This document shows, piece after piece, positions 15,251-23,864 of a stretch of DNA of 64,000 nucleotides. The notes beneath the pieces were generated by a model, which did not search any database, was not told the DNA's origin, and saw nothing but the letters and a program-made list of their open reading frames with translations. The DNA comes from Lysobacter sp. Root916. GTDB taxonomy: Bacteria > Pseudomonadota > Gammaproteobacteria > Xanthomonadales > Xanthomonadaceae. The first letter of the stretch is position 1. Each line of letters begins with the position of its first letter. Position numbers and translations under genes: made by a program. The stretch lies in contig NZ_LMJF01000001.1 in the NCBI RefSeq assembly GCF_001429785.1, positions 1,409,878 through 1,473,877 on the forward strand, written 5' to 3'.

Positions 15251-16087
15251 CTAAAAAACGAATGCCTGATCCCCCTGGGATTGCTCCGTGGCGGCCGCGG
15301 GGGCGCCCGCCATGGGTTGCACTTTCACCGGCTGCGGCGCCTGCGCGGCGACCACCGCGCCCATCGCCGCGACCGGCATGGGAGCGACGGGCTGCGGAGC
15401 GAACGCGGCCGGGGCCGGATTCGCGGACGCGACCGGAATCTGAACGGGATTGGGCGCCATCGGCATGGCCGGCGGCGCGGCTACCGCCATGCTGACGCGG
15501 CTGATGACCTGGGCCGGCGCCGCACCGGCGGCCGGCAGGCGCGTGGCGCCGCTCTGGCGGGTGTTGGCGAACAGCGGCATACGGCTGACCGGCACCGAGC
15601 GGCGCGAGGGCTTGCTGATCACGGCGATGGCCTGGCCGTCGGACGCGGTGGTCTTGGCGCCCATCGAGGCGTAGACCTTCTGCACGTAGCCGTGGCGGTA
15701 GCCGGTGACGAAGTTGCCGGAGTAGTAACAGCTGAAGGACTTGCCCCAATCGCCGCTGGAGCGACCGTAGCACTCGGCCAGGATCTTCGAGCCGGCCTGC
15801 AGGTTCGGGCAGGCCTCGAAGGCCTTTTCGTAAGAATCCAGACCGTACTTGGCCAGGTTGTAACGATTGACCTGGGCCAGGCCCAAGGAGAAGTTGTAGC
15901 CCTTGCCTTCGAGCATGCGCACGGTGGCCAGCGCTTCGGGCAGGCTGCGCGGCTGGCGCACGAGGCGGCCGCCGACGACGCCGATGGCGTACGGATTGTA
16001 GGACGACTCAACGCGCACGACGTGATGCATCACTTCGTGCGGAACCGCCAGACTGGGGCAGCTCATCAATTCGATACCGGGCAACAT
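15251..16087 (-). CDS. virB1: VirB1 lytic transglycosylase
   Basis: 278 residues. An SLT-type domain occupies residues 1-150, with catalytic Glu in VVRVESSYNPYAIG (Glu27), the NFSLGLAQVNRYNLAKYG motif and SFSCYYSGNF. It opens local peptidoglycan for T4SS assembly. Residues 165-278 are a long Ala/Pro-rich tail similar to the VirB1* region that can be released to the surface in other systems. No convincing signal peptide is visible at the chosen start, so export may depend on a different start or on the apparatus itself. It is first in the second half of the virB run. Confidence 0.9.
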   Translation of the reverse strand: MLPGIELMSCPSLAVPHEVMHHVVRVESSYNPYAIGVVGGRLVRQPRSLPEALATVRMLEGKGYNFSLGLAQVNRYNLAKYGLDSYEKAFEACPNLQAGSKILAECYGRSSGDWGKSFSCYYSGNFVTGYRHGYVQKVYASMGAKTTASDGQAIAVISKPSRRSVPVSRMPLFANTRQSGATRLPAAGAAPAQVISRVSMAVAAPPAMPMAPNPVQIPVASANPAPAAFAPQPVAPMPVAAMGAVVAAQAPQPVKVQPMAGAPAAATEQSQGDQAFVF

Positions 16088-16172
16088 CCGTATTTCCCCC
16101 TGTGCCGACCTTGGCGTCGACCTAACAAAACCGTCTTATAAACAGCCTGTTATGCGCCTGATCGACACACTT

Positions 16173-16201
16173 ATCATTCATCTACAGACGAATGATGTCA
16201 A
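16173..16201 (-). promoter_or_regulatory. putative virB1 promoter with overlapping inverted repeat
   Basis: On the minus strand a perfect TTGACA (16201-16196) is followed 17 bases later by AATGAT (16178-16173). The 7-bp arms ATCATTC (16173-16179) and GAATGAT (16190-16196) bracket the spacer and could be an operator. The 176-base virB11-virB1 spacer is the largest gap inside the virB run apart from the leader, which fits an internal promoter. Confidence 0.4.
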
Positions 16202-16263
16202 TAAGCGCTCCCCTACCCTGCCCCGGCAAGGTCGCGCCCCCAATAATGAGACAGACCTCGCGT

Positions 16264-17301
16264 TTATTCGCTGTGCGCACGTTCCGGGTTGAAATCGATG
16301 CCCGTAATGTGACGCTGCCCGGCGTGGGCCTTGATATGGACCACGATATCGATGGTCATCATCAACAACCGCTTGATGACCGCGAACTCGAGGCCCGAGC
16401 CCTCCGCCGAAGCCTTCACCATCAGCGCCAACTGGTCCCAGGTCTGGGTCGTGCTGCCGGCGTGGCAGCTGGTGATCGACCCGGGGTGGCCGGAGGCGCA
16501 ATTTCGGATGAAGTAGAACGATTCGTCGCCGCGCAACTCCGCCAGGATGATCCGGTCCGGCTTCATGCGCAGACAAGCTTCCATGCAACTCTTTGCAGTG
16601 ACGTTGCTAGTGCTTTGTCCACCTTTCGAATAGAGCAAGTGCACTACGTTCGGCTGCTGGATGAAAAGCTCGCGCGCGTCCTCGATGGTGACCAGGCGCT
16701 CGACGTCGGGGATATGCCCCACCAGCGACTTCATGAACGTGGTCTTGCCGCTGCCGGTGGCGCCGGCGACGACGATGTTCTTCTTGTACTGGACGGCCTT
16801 TTTGAAGAACTCCGAGTAGTTGCGCGAGGCGCGCAGCTCCAGCAGTTCGCGGTCGTGCTCGCTCAGGACATGCGTGCTTTCCAGGATTTGGGCGAAGAAG
16901 CCGTCGTCCTGGTACTGCTGCAGGGTCTTGTTGTGCTTGGACGGCAGGCGGATGGTGATCGAGACCTTGCCGGCGTCGCAGGCCGGCGGGATCACGAACT
17001 GCGCGCGCTGCCCGGTCGGGAAGGTCAACGAGACCACCGGGTCGGCATCGGTGATGCGCTGCCCCGTGTTGCTCTCGTTGACCACCGCCGTACAGAACTG
17101 CCGCGCCCGCTCGAAGGTCAGCGTCGGCACCTCGATGAACTTCCAGCCCTCACGGGTTTCCAGGTACAACTCGCCCGGCTTGTTGATGCAGATTTCGGTG
17201 ACGTCGGGCGAGCTCATGTATTCGTGGATGCCCAGCACTTCGTACTGGTACTCCAGGAACCCGCTCGACACCTTCGCGATCGGCGAATCGTCCATACCCA
17301 T
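16264..17301 (-). CDS. virB11: VirB11, T4SS traffic ATPase
   Basis: A 345-residue cytosolic hexameric ATPase. Walker A GATGSGKT is at residues 180-187. The Asp box/Walker B region is VTIEDARELF, followed by MEACLRMKPDRIILAELRGDE and the His box SCHAGSTTQTWDQLALM. These are all diagnostic of VirB11/GspE-type ATPases. It switches the machine between pilus assembly and secretion together with VirB4 and VirD4. The gene is 23 bases downstream of virB10. Confidence 0.96.
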   Translation of the reverse strand: MGMDDSPIAKVSSGFLEYQYEVLGIHEYMSSPDVTEICINKPGELYLETREGWKFIEVPTLTFERARQFCTAVVNESNTGQRITDADPVVSLTFPTGQRAQFVIPPACDAGKVSITIRLPSKHNKTLQQYQDDGFFAQILESTHVLSEHDRELLELRASRNYSEFFKKAVQYKKNIVVAGATGSGKTTFMKSLVGHIPDVERLVTIEDARELFIQQPNVVHLLYSKGGQSTSNVTAKSCMEACLRMKPDRIILAELRGDESFYFIRNCASGHPGSITSCHAGSTTQTWDQLALMVKASAEGSGLEFAVIKRLLMMTIDIVVHIKAHAGQRHITGIDFNPERAHSE

Positions 17302-17324
17302 TCAGACCGTCTCCCCGTCCATCA

Positions 17325-18587
17325 TCAGCGGATGATGGACGAGAAGTCGACGTCCTTGGCCACGTAAACGTTGACCACGGTGCCCTGGTTGATCGTCACC
17401 GTCGGCGGACGGTTCACGCTCTTGTCCAGGGCCTGGTTGGCCAGACGCTCGACCGAACGCGCGGTCACGCTCTCGTAGGGGCTCTGCACCACCACGCCGC
17501 CCGGGGCGATCGTGTTGGTTTCCGGACCGTTCTCGGCCGCGGCGTACTTAAACGCGTCGGCGATCAGGCTGATCATCAGCGCCGAGGCGATGCGGCTGCC
17601 CCAATGCGCGTTGTAGTCGCCCGGATGGCCGGCGCCGCCGAGGTTGTCCACGCCCGGGCTGGCCATGTTCACGTCGATGCCGGTCGGGGTGGTGATGCGG
17701 TCCCAGATCACCGACACGCGCGGGCCGTTGATGTTCTCGTTCTGGTAGCGGCCGGAGATCTTGGAGCCCTTGGGCAGCAAGAGGCGGCGGCCGTTGATCG
17801 AGTAGGTCGGCTCGGTGACGATGCAGGAGGTGAAGCCCGACACGTCGGTGACGATGCGGGTCTCCATCACGCAGCGGATGTAGGTACCGCGCACCAGCAG
17901 GGTGTCCGGGTTGTAGATCGGCTTGGCGCTGGCCACGGCCGCCGCCTCGCGCTGCGGGCCCTGCTGCGGCATCTGGCCGTTGGCGTTGGGCACCATCGCC
18001 ATCATCTGCTTGGCGTACTCGTCCGGCGGGGTCATGCCGGCGGTCGCGGCCTGACCCGGGGTCATGCCGCCCGCGCCGGAACCGTCGGCGCTGTTCATCA
18101 TCCGGCGCTCCATCAGCGTCGGACCGCGCGGACCGGTGTCCTCGACCACCATCTGCGGCGCGTCGTTCTGCTGCGGCGGCGGCATTTCCGGGGCCAGCGG
18201 CACCGGCGGCAGATCCGAGACCTGCTCCGGCGGCAGCGGCGGCGCCACATCCGAAGCGGCCTTGGGCAGCTCGGGAATGTTGACCACCTCTTCCTCGACC
18301 TTGGCCTTGTCGTCTTCGCTGGAGGTCGCGCGGGTGAACATCCACACCGCCGCGAACACCAGCAGCACCACGATGCCGGCCAGGAACAGCAGGGCCTTGC
18401 GGTTGAGCTTCTGGACGTCGCTGGATTTGAGCAGCGGCGCGCCCGCGTCCAGGTCGGGCGCCTGCTGGGCGTTCGACTGCTGGCCGTAGTACGGATTGGC
18501 GCCGGTGTAGCCGTAGCTCTGCTGATCCTGCGGAGCGCCGGTGTTTTCGTCGGGCTGGCCCTGGTTGGGCGGCATGTGTTGGCTCAT
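17325..18587 (-). CDS. virB10: VirB10, T4SS energy-sensing core protein
   Basis: 420 residues: a cytosolic Gln/Pro-rich N-terminus (1-50), one transmembrane helix (about 64-84, ALLFLAGIVVLLVFAAVWMF), a long Pro-rich periplasmic stretch to residue 165, and a beta-barrel TrbI-type domain with the antenna region near residues 330-370 (ASALMISLIADAFKYAAAE). It spans both membranes and forms the outer-membrane core with VirB7 and VirB9. ATG 18587 overlaps the virB9 stop by 4 bases. Confidence 0.95.
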   Translation of the reverse strand: MSQHMPPNQGQPDENTGAPQDQQSYGYTGANPYYGQQSNAQQAPDLDAGAPLLKSSDVQKLNRKALLFLAGIVVLLVFAAVWMFTRATSSEDDKAKVEEEVVNIPELPKAASDVAPPLPPEQVSDLPPVPLAPEMPPPQQNDAPQMVVEDTGPRGPTLMERRMMNSADGSGAGGMTPGQAATAGMTPPDEYAKQMMAMVPNANGQMPQQGPQREAAAVASAKPIYNPDTLLVRGTYIRCVMETRIVTDVSGFTSCIVTEPTYSINGRRLLLPKGSKISGRYQNENINGPRVSVIWDRITTPTGIDVNMASPGVDNLGGAGHPGDYNAHWGSRIASALMISLIADAFKYAAAENGPETNTIAPGGVVVQSPYESVTARSVERLANQALDKSVNRPPTVTINQGTVVNVYVAKDVDFSSIIR

Positions 18588-19363
18588 TTCTGCTTGTTCC
18601 TGCGCAGACCGACGACGTTCTTGCCGTGGCGGATGATCAAGTAGGGATAGGTGCCGTGGATGACGATGGTGTTGTCCTCGACCGTGGTGTTGACCACGAA
18701 GTCCTCGCCGCTCTCACGTTCGCGCGCGAACACCGCCGGGAAGTTGCCGGTCGGCAGGTCCTTCAGGCCACTCATCTTGACGTAGGTGAACTGGCCGTCG
18801 TCGTAGACGTTGACCGGAATCAGCCAGGCCTTCTTCTTGGCGCTGCGCGTCGAATACTGGTAGTCGAAGTGGTACAGCCGGTTCTTGTCCAGCGCGGTGC
18901 TGATCTCCGGCACCGGGGCCTCGGCTTCCTTGGCCTTGGCGGCGGCGAACTCGGTGTCCTTCGGATACACGAACTTGATCTTGTACTGCACGCCGGCCTG
19001 CTTGGCCTGCTCCAGCACGCGCCAGTCGGTGGCGACGACCTTGAGCTCCAGTATGTAGGAGTGGGTCGCGGTGCGGATCATCATGTTGGTGTCGACGTCG
19101 ACGTTCTTCGGCTTCAAATAGAAGACGTTGTCGCGACGGCTCAGGTCCCAACCCGCGCTGAAGCCGGTGCTGTAATCGAGGATGACCTCGTTCGGGTCCA
19201 GCTCGACCTGCGTGGTGATGCCCAGACCGGTGCGCACCTGGTAGATGCGGCTGGGTTCGTATTCGTATTCCTGGACCACTTGGGCCGCGGCGGGTAGCGC
19301 CGAGCCGGCGAGCGCCAGAAGCAACAGGGCGGCGGCGAGGCGATGTTTACGCAGGCAATTCAT
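18584..19363 (-). CDS. virB9: VirB9, T4SS outer-membrane core protein
   Basis: 259 residues with a signal peptide (cleavage about residue 27, PAAAQ). The N-terminal domain contains TQVELDPNEVILDYSTGFSAGW, and the C-terminal VirB7-binding beta-domain includes VNTTVEDNTIVIHGTYPYLIIRHG, typical of VirB9/CagX. Overlaps of 4 bases with both virB8 and virB10 show translational coupling. Confidence 0.95.
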   Translation of the reverse strand: MNCLRKHRLAAALLLLALAGSALPAAAQVVQEYEYEPSRIYQVRTGLGITTQVELDPNEVILDYSTGFSAGWDLSRRDNVFYLKPKNVDVDTNMMIRTATHSYILELKVVATDWRVLEQAKQAGVQYKIKFVYPKDTEFAAAKAKEAEAPVPEISTALDKNRLYHFDYQYSTRSAKKKAWLIPVNVYDDGQFTYVKMSGLKDLPTGNFPAVFARERESGEDFVVNTTVEDNTIVIHGTYPYLIIRHGKNVVGLRRNKQK

Positions 19364-20334
19364 CGGGTGCTGACTCCATTCGCATTACCGGTCGGTGCGG
19401 GTGCGGCCGGCGGCGTCGCCGGGTTGACGGTGTTGGGGGCGGGCGCGCCGGGTTGCGGCACGGCGCCGGCGGGTGCCGGCATGCCAGGCTGCGGCGCGGC
19501 CGGAACCAGGTTGGGATCGACCGGCTGGCCGGGCACGGCGGCGGGCGCCGCGGCCGGAGCTGCCTGGGTCGGCACCGGGAATTCGCTGCCGGTATTGACC
19601 GGCGGCGACGCGGCGTAGTCGTTGTCGACGCGATAGCCGGTGACCTGGAAGCCGAGCGGATTGAGGACGCGGTTGTTCTCGTCCATCTTCAGGTTCGACT
19701 TGTACAGGAACTCGATCGTCGCGATCTTGCTGTCCAGCGGCTCCGAAGCGCCGCTTTCCTTGTTGTACAGCGTGCGCTGGAAGCGCGCGGTCGCCGTCTT
19801 GGTCTTGTCGTCGGTATTGGACGCGCCGTGCAGCTGCATGCTGAGGATCTTCACGCGCACGGTCTTGGTCTTGCCGAACAACGTGATCGGGTTGTTGCGA
19901 TTGGTGCTGTCGTACAGCTGCTTGTAGCCGCTGGTGACCTGCGGGGTGCCCATCGCGAACACCGTGGACCAGTCGCGCTCGCCGATCTGCGAGAAGTCGT
20001 AGGACTCGCGCGCCATGATGAAGTGCGAGATGTTGCTCTTGTTGAGCGCCTCGCTGGCGGCGATGGTCGGGTTGGCGAAGTCGTCGCGCAGACGCGCGAT
20101 GGTGACCGTGCCGGTGTAGGCGTCGGCCATCACCAGGTAAGGCACCTTTTCCTTCAGCGGCAGGAAGTAGAAATAGCCGCCGGCCAGGATCAGGGCCATC
20201 AGGATCGCCGCCCACGCCACGATCCACGCGCGCTTTTCGCTGCGGCGTGCGATATCGGCGACGGTGACTTCGTAGTTCACGGCCTTGGCGACCGCGTTCT
20301 CCACTTGAGGAGTGACTGCTTTCTTTCCGAACAT
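19360..20334 (-). CDS. virB8: VirB8, T4SS inner-membrane assembly factor
   Basis: 324 residues. There is one transmembrane helix at about 35-55 (IVAWAAILMALILAGGYFYFLPL) and a periplasmic NTF2-like VirB8 domain (about 70-245, with LNKSNISHFIMARESYDFSQI and DNNRVLNPLGFQVTGYRVD-type strands). The Pro/Ala/Gly-rich extension of about 80 residues is longer than in classical VirB8. It bridges the inner-membrane complex. It follows virB7 by 95 bases. Confidence 0.94.
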   Translation of the reverse strand: MFGKKAVTPQVENAVAKAVNYEVTVADIARRSEKRAWIVAWAAILMALILAGGYFYFLPLKEKVPYLVMADAYTGTVTIARLRDDFANPTIAASEALNKSNISHFIMARESYDFSQIGERDWSTVFAMGTPQVTSGYKQLYDSTNRNNPITLFGKTKTVRVKILSMQLHGASNTDDKTKTATARFQRTLYNKESGASEPLDSKIATIEFLYKSNLKMDENNRVLNPLGFQVTGYRVDNDYAASPPVNTGSEFPVPTQAAPAAAPAAVPGQPVDPNLVPAAPQPGMPAPAGAVPQPGAPAPNTVNPATPPAAPAPTGNANGVSTR

Positions 20335-20429
20335 CTAGGCTGCATCCAGTACGAGCATGGAAAGTGCGTCGCCTGTCGCGCGCGCGGGCCGACAGGCCAC
20401 GACCGCGCGCGACGACGACGTGCGCGCGT

Positions 20430-20927
20430 TTACGGCGCGACCCCGGCCACGTGCGCCGCCTCGGCCTGGGCGGCCTCGGACGACGGTGCGGTTTCGCCCG
20501 ACATCGACGCGGAGCTCGCCGCCGGCGTCGCCGCGCGGACCACGATCTGGCCGTTCTCGACCGTCACCGACACGCCCTGGGCGGAATACGCCGAGCTCAG
20601 CTGGGCGACCGCGTCCTGGACGCTGGTGGTGTGGATCTGGGCCACGGCCTGATGCAGGGTGAAATCGGACGGATGCAGGTAGGACAGCGGCATCTGCGAA
20701 TCCTGCGACCAGCGCTCGAGCATCGTCTTCAGCGTGCCGTCCATCGGCGACGGGTAGTAGACGTAGGTCTTTTGCAGGGGGATTTCGTCAGGAACCGCGG
20801 CGAAATGGTTGACCGGCTTCCAGCGACCGCCGAAATCCGGAGCCGGGCGCGACGCGCAGCCGACCAAAGCGACGGCCAACAACGCCGCGACCCAAACACG
20901 ATGACTGGTTGCAGTAGAGATACTCAC
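20430..20927 (-). CDS. virB7: VirB7 lipoprotein with C-terminal N0-type domain
   Basis: 165 residues from GTG 20927 (GGGGAA seven bases upstream). This start gives an ideal lipoprotein signal, VALVGC (Cys24). The DFGGRWKPVNHF segment is the VirB9-binding peptide. From about residue 58 (PMDGTLKTMLERWSQDS) a globular N0/secretin-like domain follows, as in Xanthomonas citri VirB7, unlike the very short VirB7 of Agrobacterium. An Ala/Ser-rich 30-residue tail ends the protein. Longer upstream in-frame starts would bury the signal and were rejected. Confidence 0.93.
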   Translation of the reverse strand: MSISTATSHRVWVAALLAVALVGCASRPAPDFGGRWKPVNHFAAVPDEIPLQKTYVYYPSPMDGTLKTMLERWSQDSQMPLSYLHPSDFTLHQAVAQIHTTSVQDAVAQLSSAYSAQGVSVTVENGQIVVRAATPAASSASMSGETAPSSEAAQAEAAHVAGVAP

Positions 20928-21308
20928 GCTTTCCCCAATAGTCTTGAATTGACGCGCGCACCGATCGTTGAAGGTGGCGGACGCGGCCGGCATCGCCGGT
21001 GCGCTCGCGCCACCATCGTCTAGATCAGTGAAATTGAGATGACCGGACGCAGCTCGGTCGGTATGCGGTTCCGGGCGCCGTCTCCCCGACGGCGCGGGCC
21101 GCGCGTGCTCTCGTCGCACCGGACGGCGACGACGTCGCATCCGATGAACGACTAGAGAAAATCGTTCTGTCCATGAACTCCCCCCTTACACCACGGCCAC
21201 ATTGTTAACGAGCTATGCGACGCTCGTCACTGAAGGTTAGCCCGAACTTAAACCGATGAGCAATAGGTTGGCGCAACTTAAGTGTGCATTTGTGCCGCAC
21301 GGCGTCTG
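20928..21308 (-). promoter_or_regulatory. virB operon leader region
   Basis: A 381-base spacer that must hold the main virB promoter and the end of the aminotransferase transcript. It contains a perfect 8-bp hairpin at 21075-21095 (GCGCCGTC/GACGGCGC, loop TCCCC). It also has a locally AT-richer stretch at 21195-21290, including the two similar motifs AACTTAAACC and AACTTAAGTG. I could not choose a single -35/-10 pair with confidence. Confidence 0.45.
21025..21174 (-). CDS. possible 49-residue leader peptide upstream of virB7
   Basis: ATG 21174 is preceded at 5-6 bases by an unusually strong GGGGGGAG. The frame runs 49 codons (MDRTIFSSRSSDATSSP...) and ends at 21025, about 98 bases before virB7. 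The 8-bp hairpin at 21075-21095 lies inside it. The composition (Ser/Arg/Ala) does not resemble a known protein, and codon use is less GC3-biased than in neighbours. It may be a leader peptide or chance. Confidence 0.25.
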   Translation of the reverse strand: MDRTIFSSRSSDATSSPSGATRARAARAVGETAPGTAYRPSCVRSSQFH

Positions 21309-22457
21309 TTACAAGCCAATTAGACGCTCGATCGCCGCATCCAAGGTCGTTTCGTTCTTGGCGAAACAGAGCCGAGCCAGGCGTTGATTGGCCGGTGCGG
21401 ACTCGTAAAACGGCGACAATGGGATCGCGGTCACACCTTTTTCTATCGTCAGCCAACGACAGAACGCGACGTCGTCGAGATCGCTGATCGCCGAATAATC
21501 GACCAGTTGGAAGTAGCCGCCGGCCACCGGCAGCGCCTGCAGACGCGTCGCGGATAGTTGCGCGCGAAACCGATCGCGCTTGGCCTCGTAGAAGGCGCCG
21601 AGCTGCTCGTAGTGCTCCGGCTCGGCCTCGATCATCTCGGCGAACGCCCACTGGGCCGGGGCGAAACTGCAGAAGCTGTTGTACTGGTGGACCTTGCGGA
21701 ATTCGGCCGACAGCGCCGGCGGGGCGATGCAGTAGCCGATCTTCCAACCCGTGCAGTGGTAGGTCTTGCCGAAGCTGGAGACCACGAACGCGCGCTCGCG
21801 CAGCTCCGGGTAGCGCAGCACCGACTCGTGGCGCACGCCGTCGAAGACGATGTGTTCGTAGACTTCGTCCGACAGCAGATAGATACCGGTCTGGCGCAGC
21901 AGCGCGCTCAAGTGGGCGATATCGTCGGGCGTGAACATGGCGCCGGACGGGTTGTGCGGCGAATTGATCATCAGCATGCGGGTCTTGGGCGTCACCGCCG
22001 CGCGCACCCGATCCCAATCCACCGCGAAGGTACGCGGGTCCAGCGGCACGTGCACCGCGCGGCCGCCGGCCAGATCGATCGAAGGCTCGTAGCTGTCGTA
22101 GCAAGGGTCGAGCACGATCACTTCCTCGCCCGGCCGGACCACGGCGTGGATGGCGTCGAAGATCGCCTCGCTGGCGCCGGAGACCACGGTGACCTCGCTG
22201 TCGGCGTCGGGGCGGTGGCCGTAGCAGCGCTCGGTCTTGGCCGCGATCGCCTGGCGCAGGGCCGGGATGCCGGTCATCGGCGCGTACTGGTTCTTGCCCT
22301 CGCGCATCGCCCGCGTCAGCGCGTCGACCAGGCGCGCGGGCACCTCGAAGTCGGGGAAGCCCTGGCCCAGGTTGACCGCGCCGTGCTCGGCTGCGAGCTG
22401 CGACATCACGGTGAAGATGGTGGTGCCGACCTTCGGCAGCTTGGTCTCGGGGCTCAT
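21309..22457 (-). CDS. PLP-dependent aminotransferase (methionine/kynurenine-type)
   Basis: A 382-residue class I/II aminotransferase. The start at ATG 22457 aligns with family N-termini (KLPKVGTTIFTVMSQLAAEH). Motifs are NLGQGFPDF, the substrate loop NQYAPMTGIPALRQAIA, NSPHNPSGAMF, LLSDEVYEHIVFDG and the PLP lysine in SSFGKTYHCTGWKIGY. It resembles E. coli YbdL, a methionine aminotransferase, and kynurenine aminotransferase-like enzymes. Substrate preference cannot be read from sequence. It is cytosolic, transcribed toward the virB locus, and divergent from the DUF3293 gene. Confidence 0.88.
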   Translation of the reverse strand: MSPETKLPKVGTTIFTVMSQLAAEHGAVNLGQGFPDFEVPARLVDALTRAMREGKNQYAPMTGIPALRQAIAAKTERCYGHRPDADSEVTVVSGASEAIFDAIHAVVRPGEEVIVLDPCYDSYEPSIDLAGGRAVHVPLDPRTFAVDWDRVRAAVTPKTRMLMINSPHNPSGAMFTPDDIAHLSALLRQTGIYLLSDEVYEHIVFDGVRHESVLRYPELRERAFVVSSFGKTYHCTGWKIGYCIAPPALSAEFRKVHQYNSFCSFAPAQWAFAEMIEAEPEHYEQLGAFYEAKRDRFRAQLSATRLQALPVAGGYFQLVDYSAISDLDDVAFCRWLTIEKGVTAIPLSPFYESAPANQRLARLCFAKNETTLDAAIERLIGL

Positions 22458-22663
22458 GGATCCGGAACGTGGCGAGGGGGATGCCGAGTGTACGGAATCG
22501 TCGTTGCAACATATAAGGAAGGCGGCATGACGATGCGGAACCGGCTCATGCGGCTGCGCCATGCCCGCCTCGCATAGGGGTTTTCTCTCAGCGTCAGCGC
22601 GACGGCGCCGCCGTCCGTCGGCCTGCGTTTGCGCGCCGGTGCGAGCGGCACCAGACTGACCGC

Positions 22664-23137
22664 ATGCGCGAAATCCAGATCGTCGACGCCGCCGAGCTGG
22701 CCGCCCTGTACGCCGCGGCGAGCTATGCCGTGGTCGTCGACGGCGATGCGATCGCACTGCGGGTCGGCGAGCCCGCGCCGGACCTGGAGGCCTACCTGCC
22801 GGCCGCGGCCTACGTACTGGTCAGCGCCTGGAACCCGGCCTCGGAGCCGCGCTCGGACGCAGCCAACGAGGCCGCCGACGCGGCTCTGGTCGCGCGCCTG
22901 GACGCGGCCGGCATCGCCCGCCAGGCGGCCTGGGCCAGCGCGCCCGACGGCCAATGGCGCGAACCGGGCTGGCTGCTGAGCGGGATCGAACAGTCGGCCG
23001 CCGACCGCCTGGCCGCCGACTTCGGCCAAGCCGCGGTGCTGGCCTGGCGGCGCGGCCAGCCGGTGCGCCTGCGCATGCTGCTGGCGACGCCGGCCGCGGT
23101 CGCGACGCAGGCCCATACCGACTGGGTCGTGCCCTAA
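22664..23137 (+). CDS. DUF3293 domain protein
   Basis: A 157-residue soluble protein matching the DUF3293 pattern: LVSAWNPASEPRSDAANEAAD (the AWNP motif near residue 49), a central GQWREPGWLLSGIEQ and FGQAAVLAWRRGQPVRL near the end. Function is unknown. ATG 22664 follows a weak GA-rich region. It precedes ccmA by 82 bases but is not part of the ccm operon in most genomes. Confidence 0.75.
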   Translation: MREIQIVDAAELAALYAAASYAVVVDGDAIALRVGEPAPDLEAYLPAAAYVLVSAWNPASEPRSDAANEAADAALVARLDAAGIARQAAWASAPDGQWREPGWLLSGIEQSAADRLAADFGQAAVLAWRRGQPVRLRMLLATPAAVATQAHTDWVVP

Positions 23138-23219
23138 GCGCCGTCCCGGGCAAGGGTGCGGCGCGCGACTGGCGCTAAACTAGCCGGCTACGCGGCCCAC
23201 CGCCGCCCGCGCCCGACCG

Positions 23220-23864
23220 ATGACACCACTCGACCGCCCCGCCCCTGCGTTGCTGGAAGCCCGCGGCCTGCGTTTCGCGCGCAACGACGAACCCGTGTTC
23301 GGGCCCTTGGATTTCTCCGTCGATGCCGGCGAAGCGCTGCTGGTGCAGGGCGGCAACGGCGCCGGCAAGACCACGCTGTTGCGGGTGCTGGCCGGCCTGC
23401 TGCGCGCCGACGGCGGCGAGATCGACATCGACGGCGAACGCGCGCGCGCCGCGCGGCGGGCGCGCGCGATCGCCTACCTGGGCCATCTGCCCGGGCTGAA
23501 GGCCGATCTGAGCGCGCTGGAGAACCTCAATTTCCTGTGCGGTCTGCAGGGCCGCCGCCGCGCCCAGCTGCCCGAGAACGCCTTGGCGATCGTCGGCCTG
23601 GCCGGCTACGAGGACGCGCTGGCGCGCCAGCTCTCGGCCGGACAGAAGAAGCGCCTGTCGCTGGCGCGGCTGTGGATGTCGCCGGCGCCGCTGTGGCTGC
23701 TGGACGAGCCCTACGCCAACCTCGACCTGGACGGTATCGAACTGGTCAACCGCATGGTCCAGGCGCACCTGCGCGACGGCGGCGCGGCCCTGGTCACCAC
23801 CCACGGCGCCTACGCGGCGCCGCCGGTGCGCACGCGCATGCTGATGCTCGAGAAACCCGCATGA
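23220..23864 (+). CDS. ccmA: CcmA, heme exporter ATP-binding protein
   Basis: A 214-residue ABC ATPase of the CcmABCD complex that releases holo-CcmE during cytochrome c maturation. Walker A GGNGAGKT is at residues 44-51, the signature [14 protein letters not shown] lies near 140-153, Walker [13 protein letters not shown] near 160-171, and the H-loop TTHG near 197-200. The stop overlaps the ccmB start (ATGA). First gene of the operon. Confidence 0.95.
   Translation: MTPLDRPAPALLEARGLRFARNDEPVFGPLDFSVDAGEALLVQGGNGAGKTTLLRVLAGLLRADGGEIDIDGERARAARRARAIAYLGHLPGLKADLSALENLNFLCGLQGRRRAQLPENALAIVGLAGYEDALARQLSAGQKKRLSLARLWMSPAPLWLLDEPYANLDLDGIELVNRMVQAHLRDGGAALVTTHGAYAAPPVRTRMLMLEKPA

Noticed and set aside
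22458-22663. Possible SAM-type riboswitch before the aminotransferase
   Set aside because: No recognisable riboswitch core or terminator stem could be identified; the spacer lies between divergent genes.
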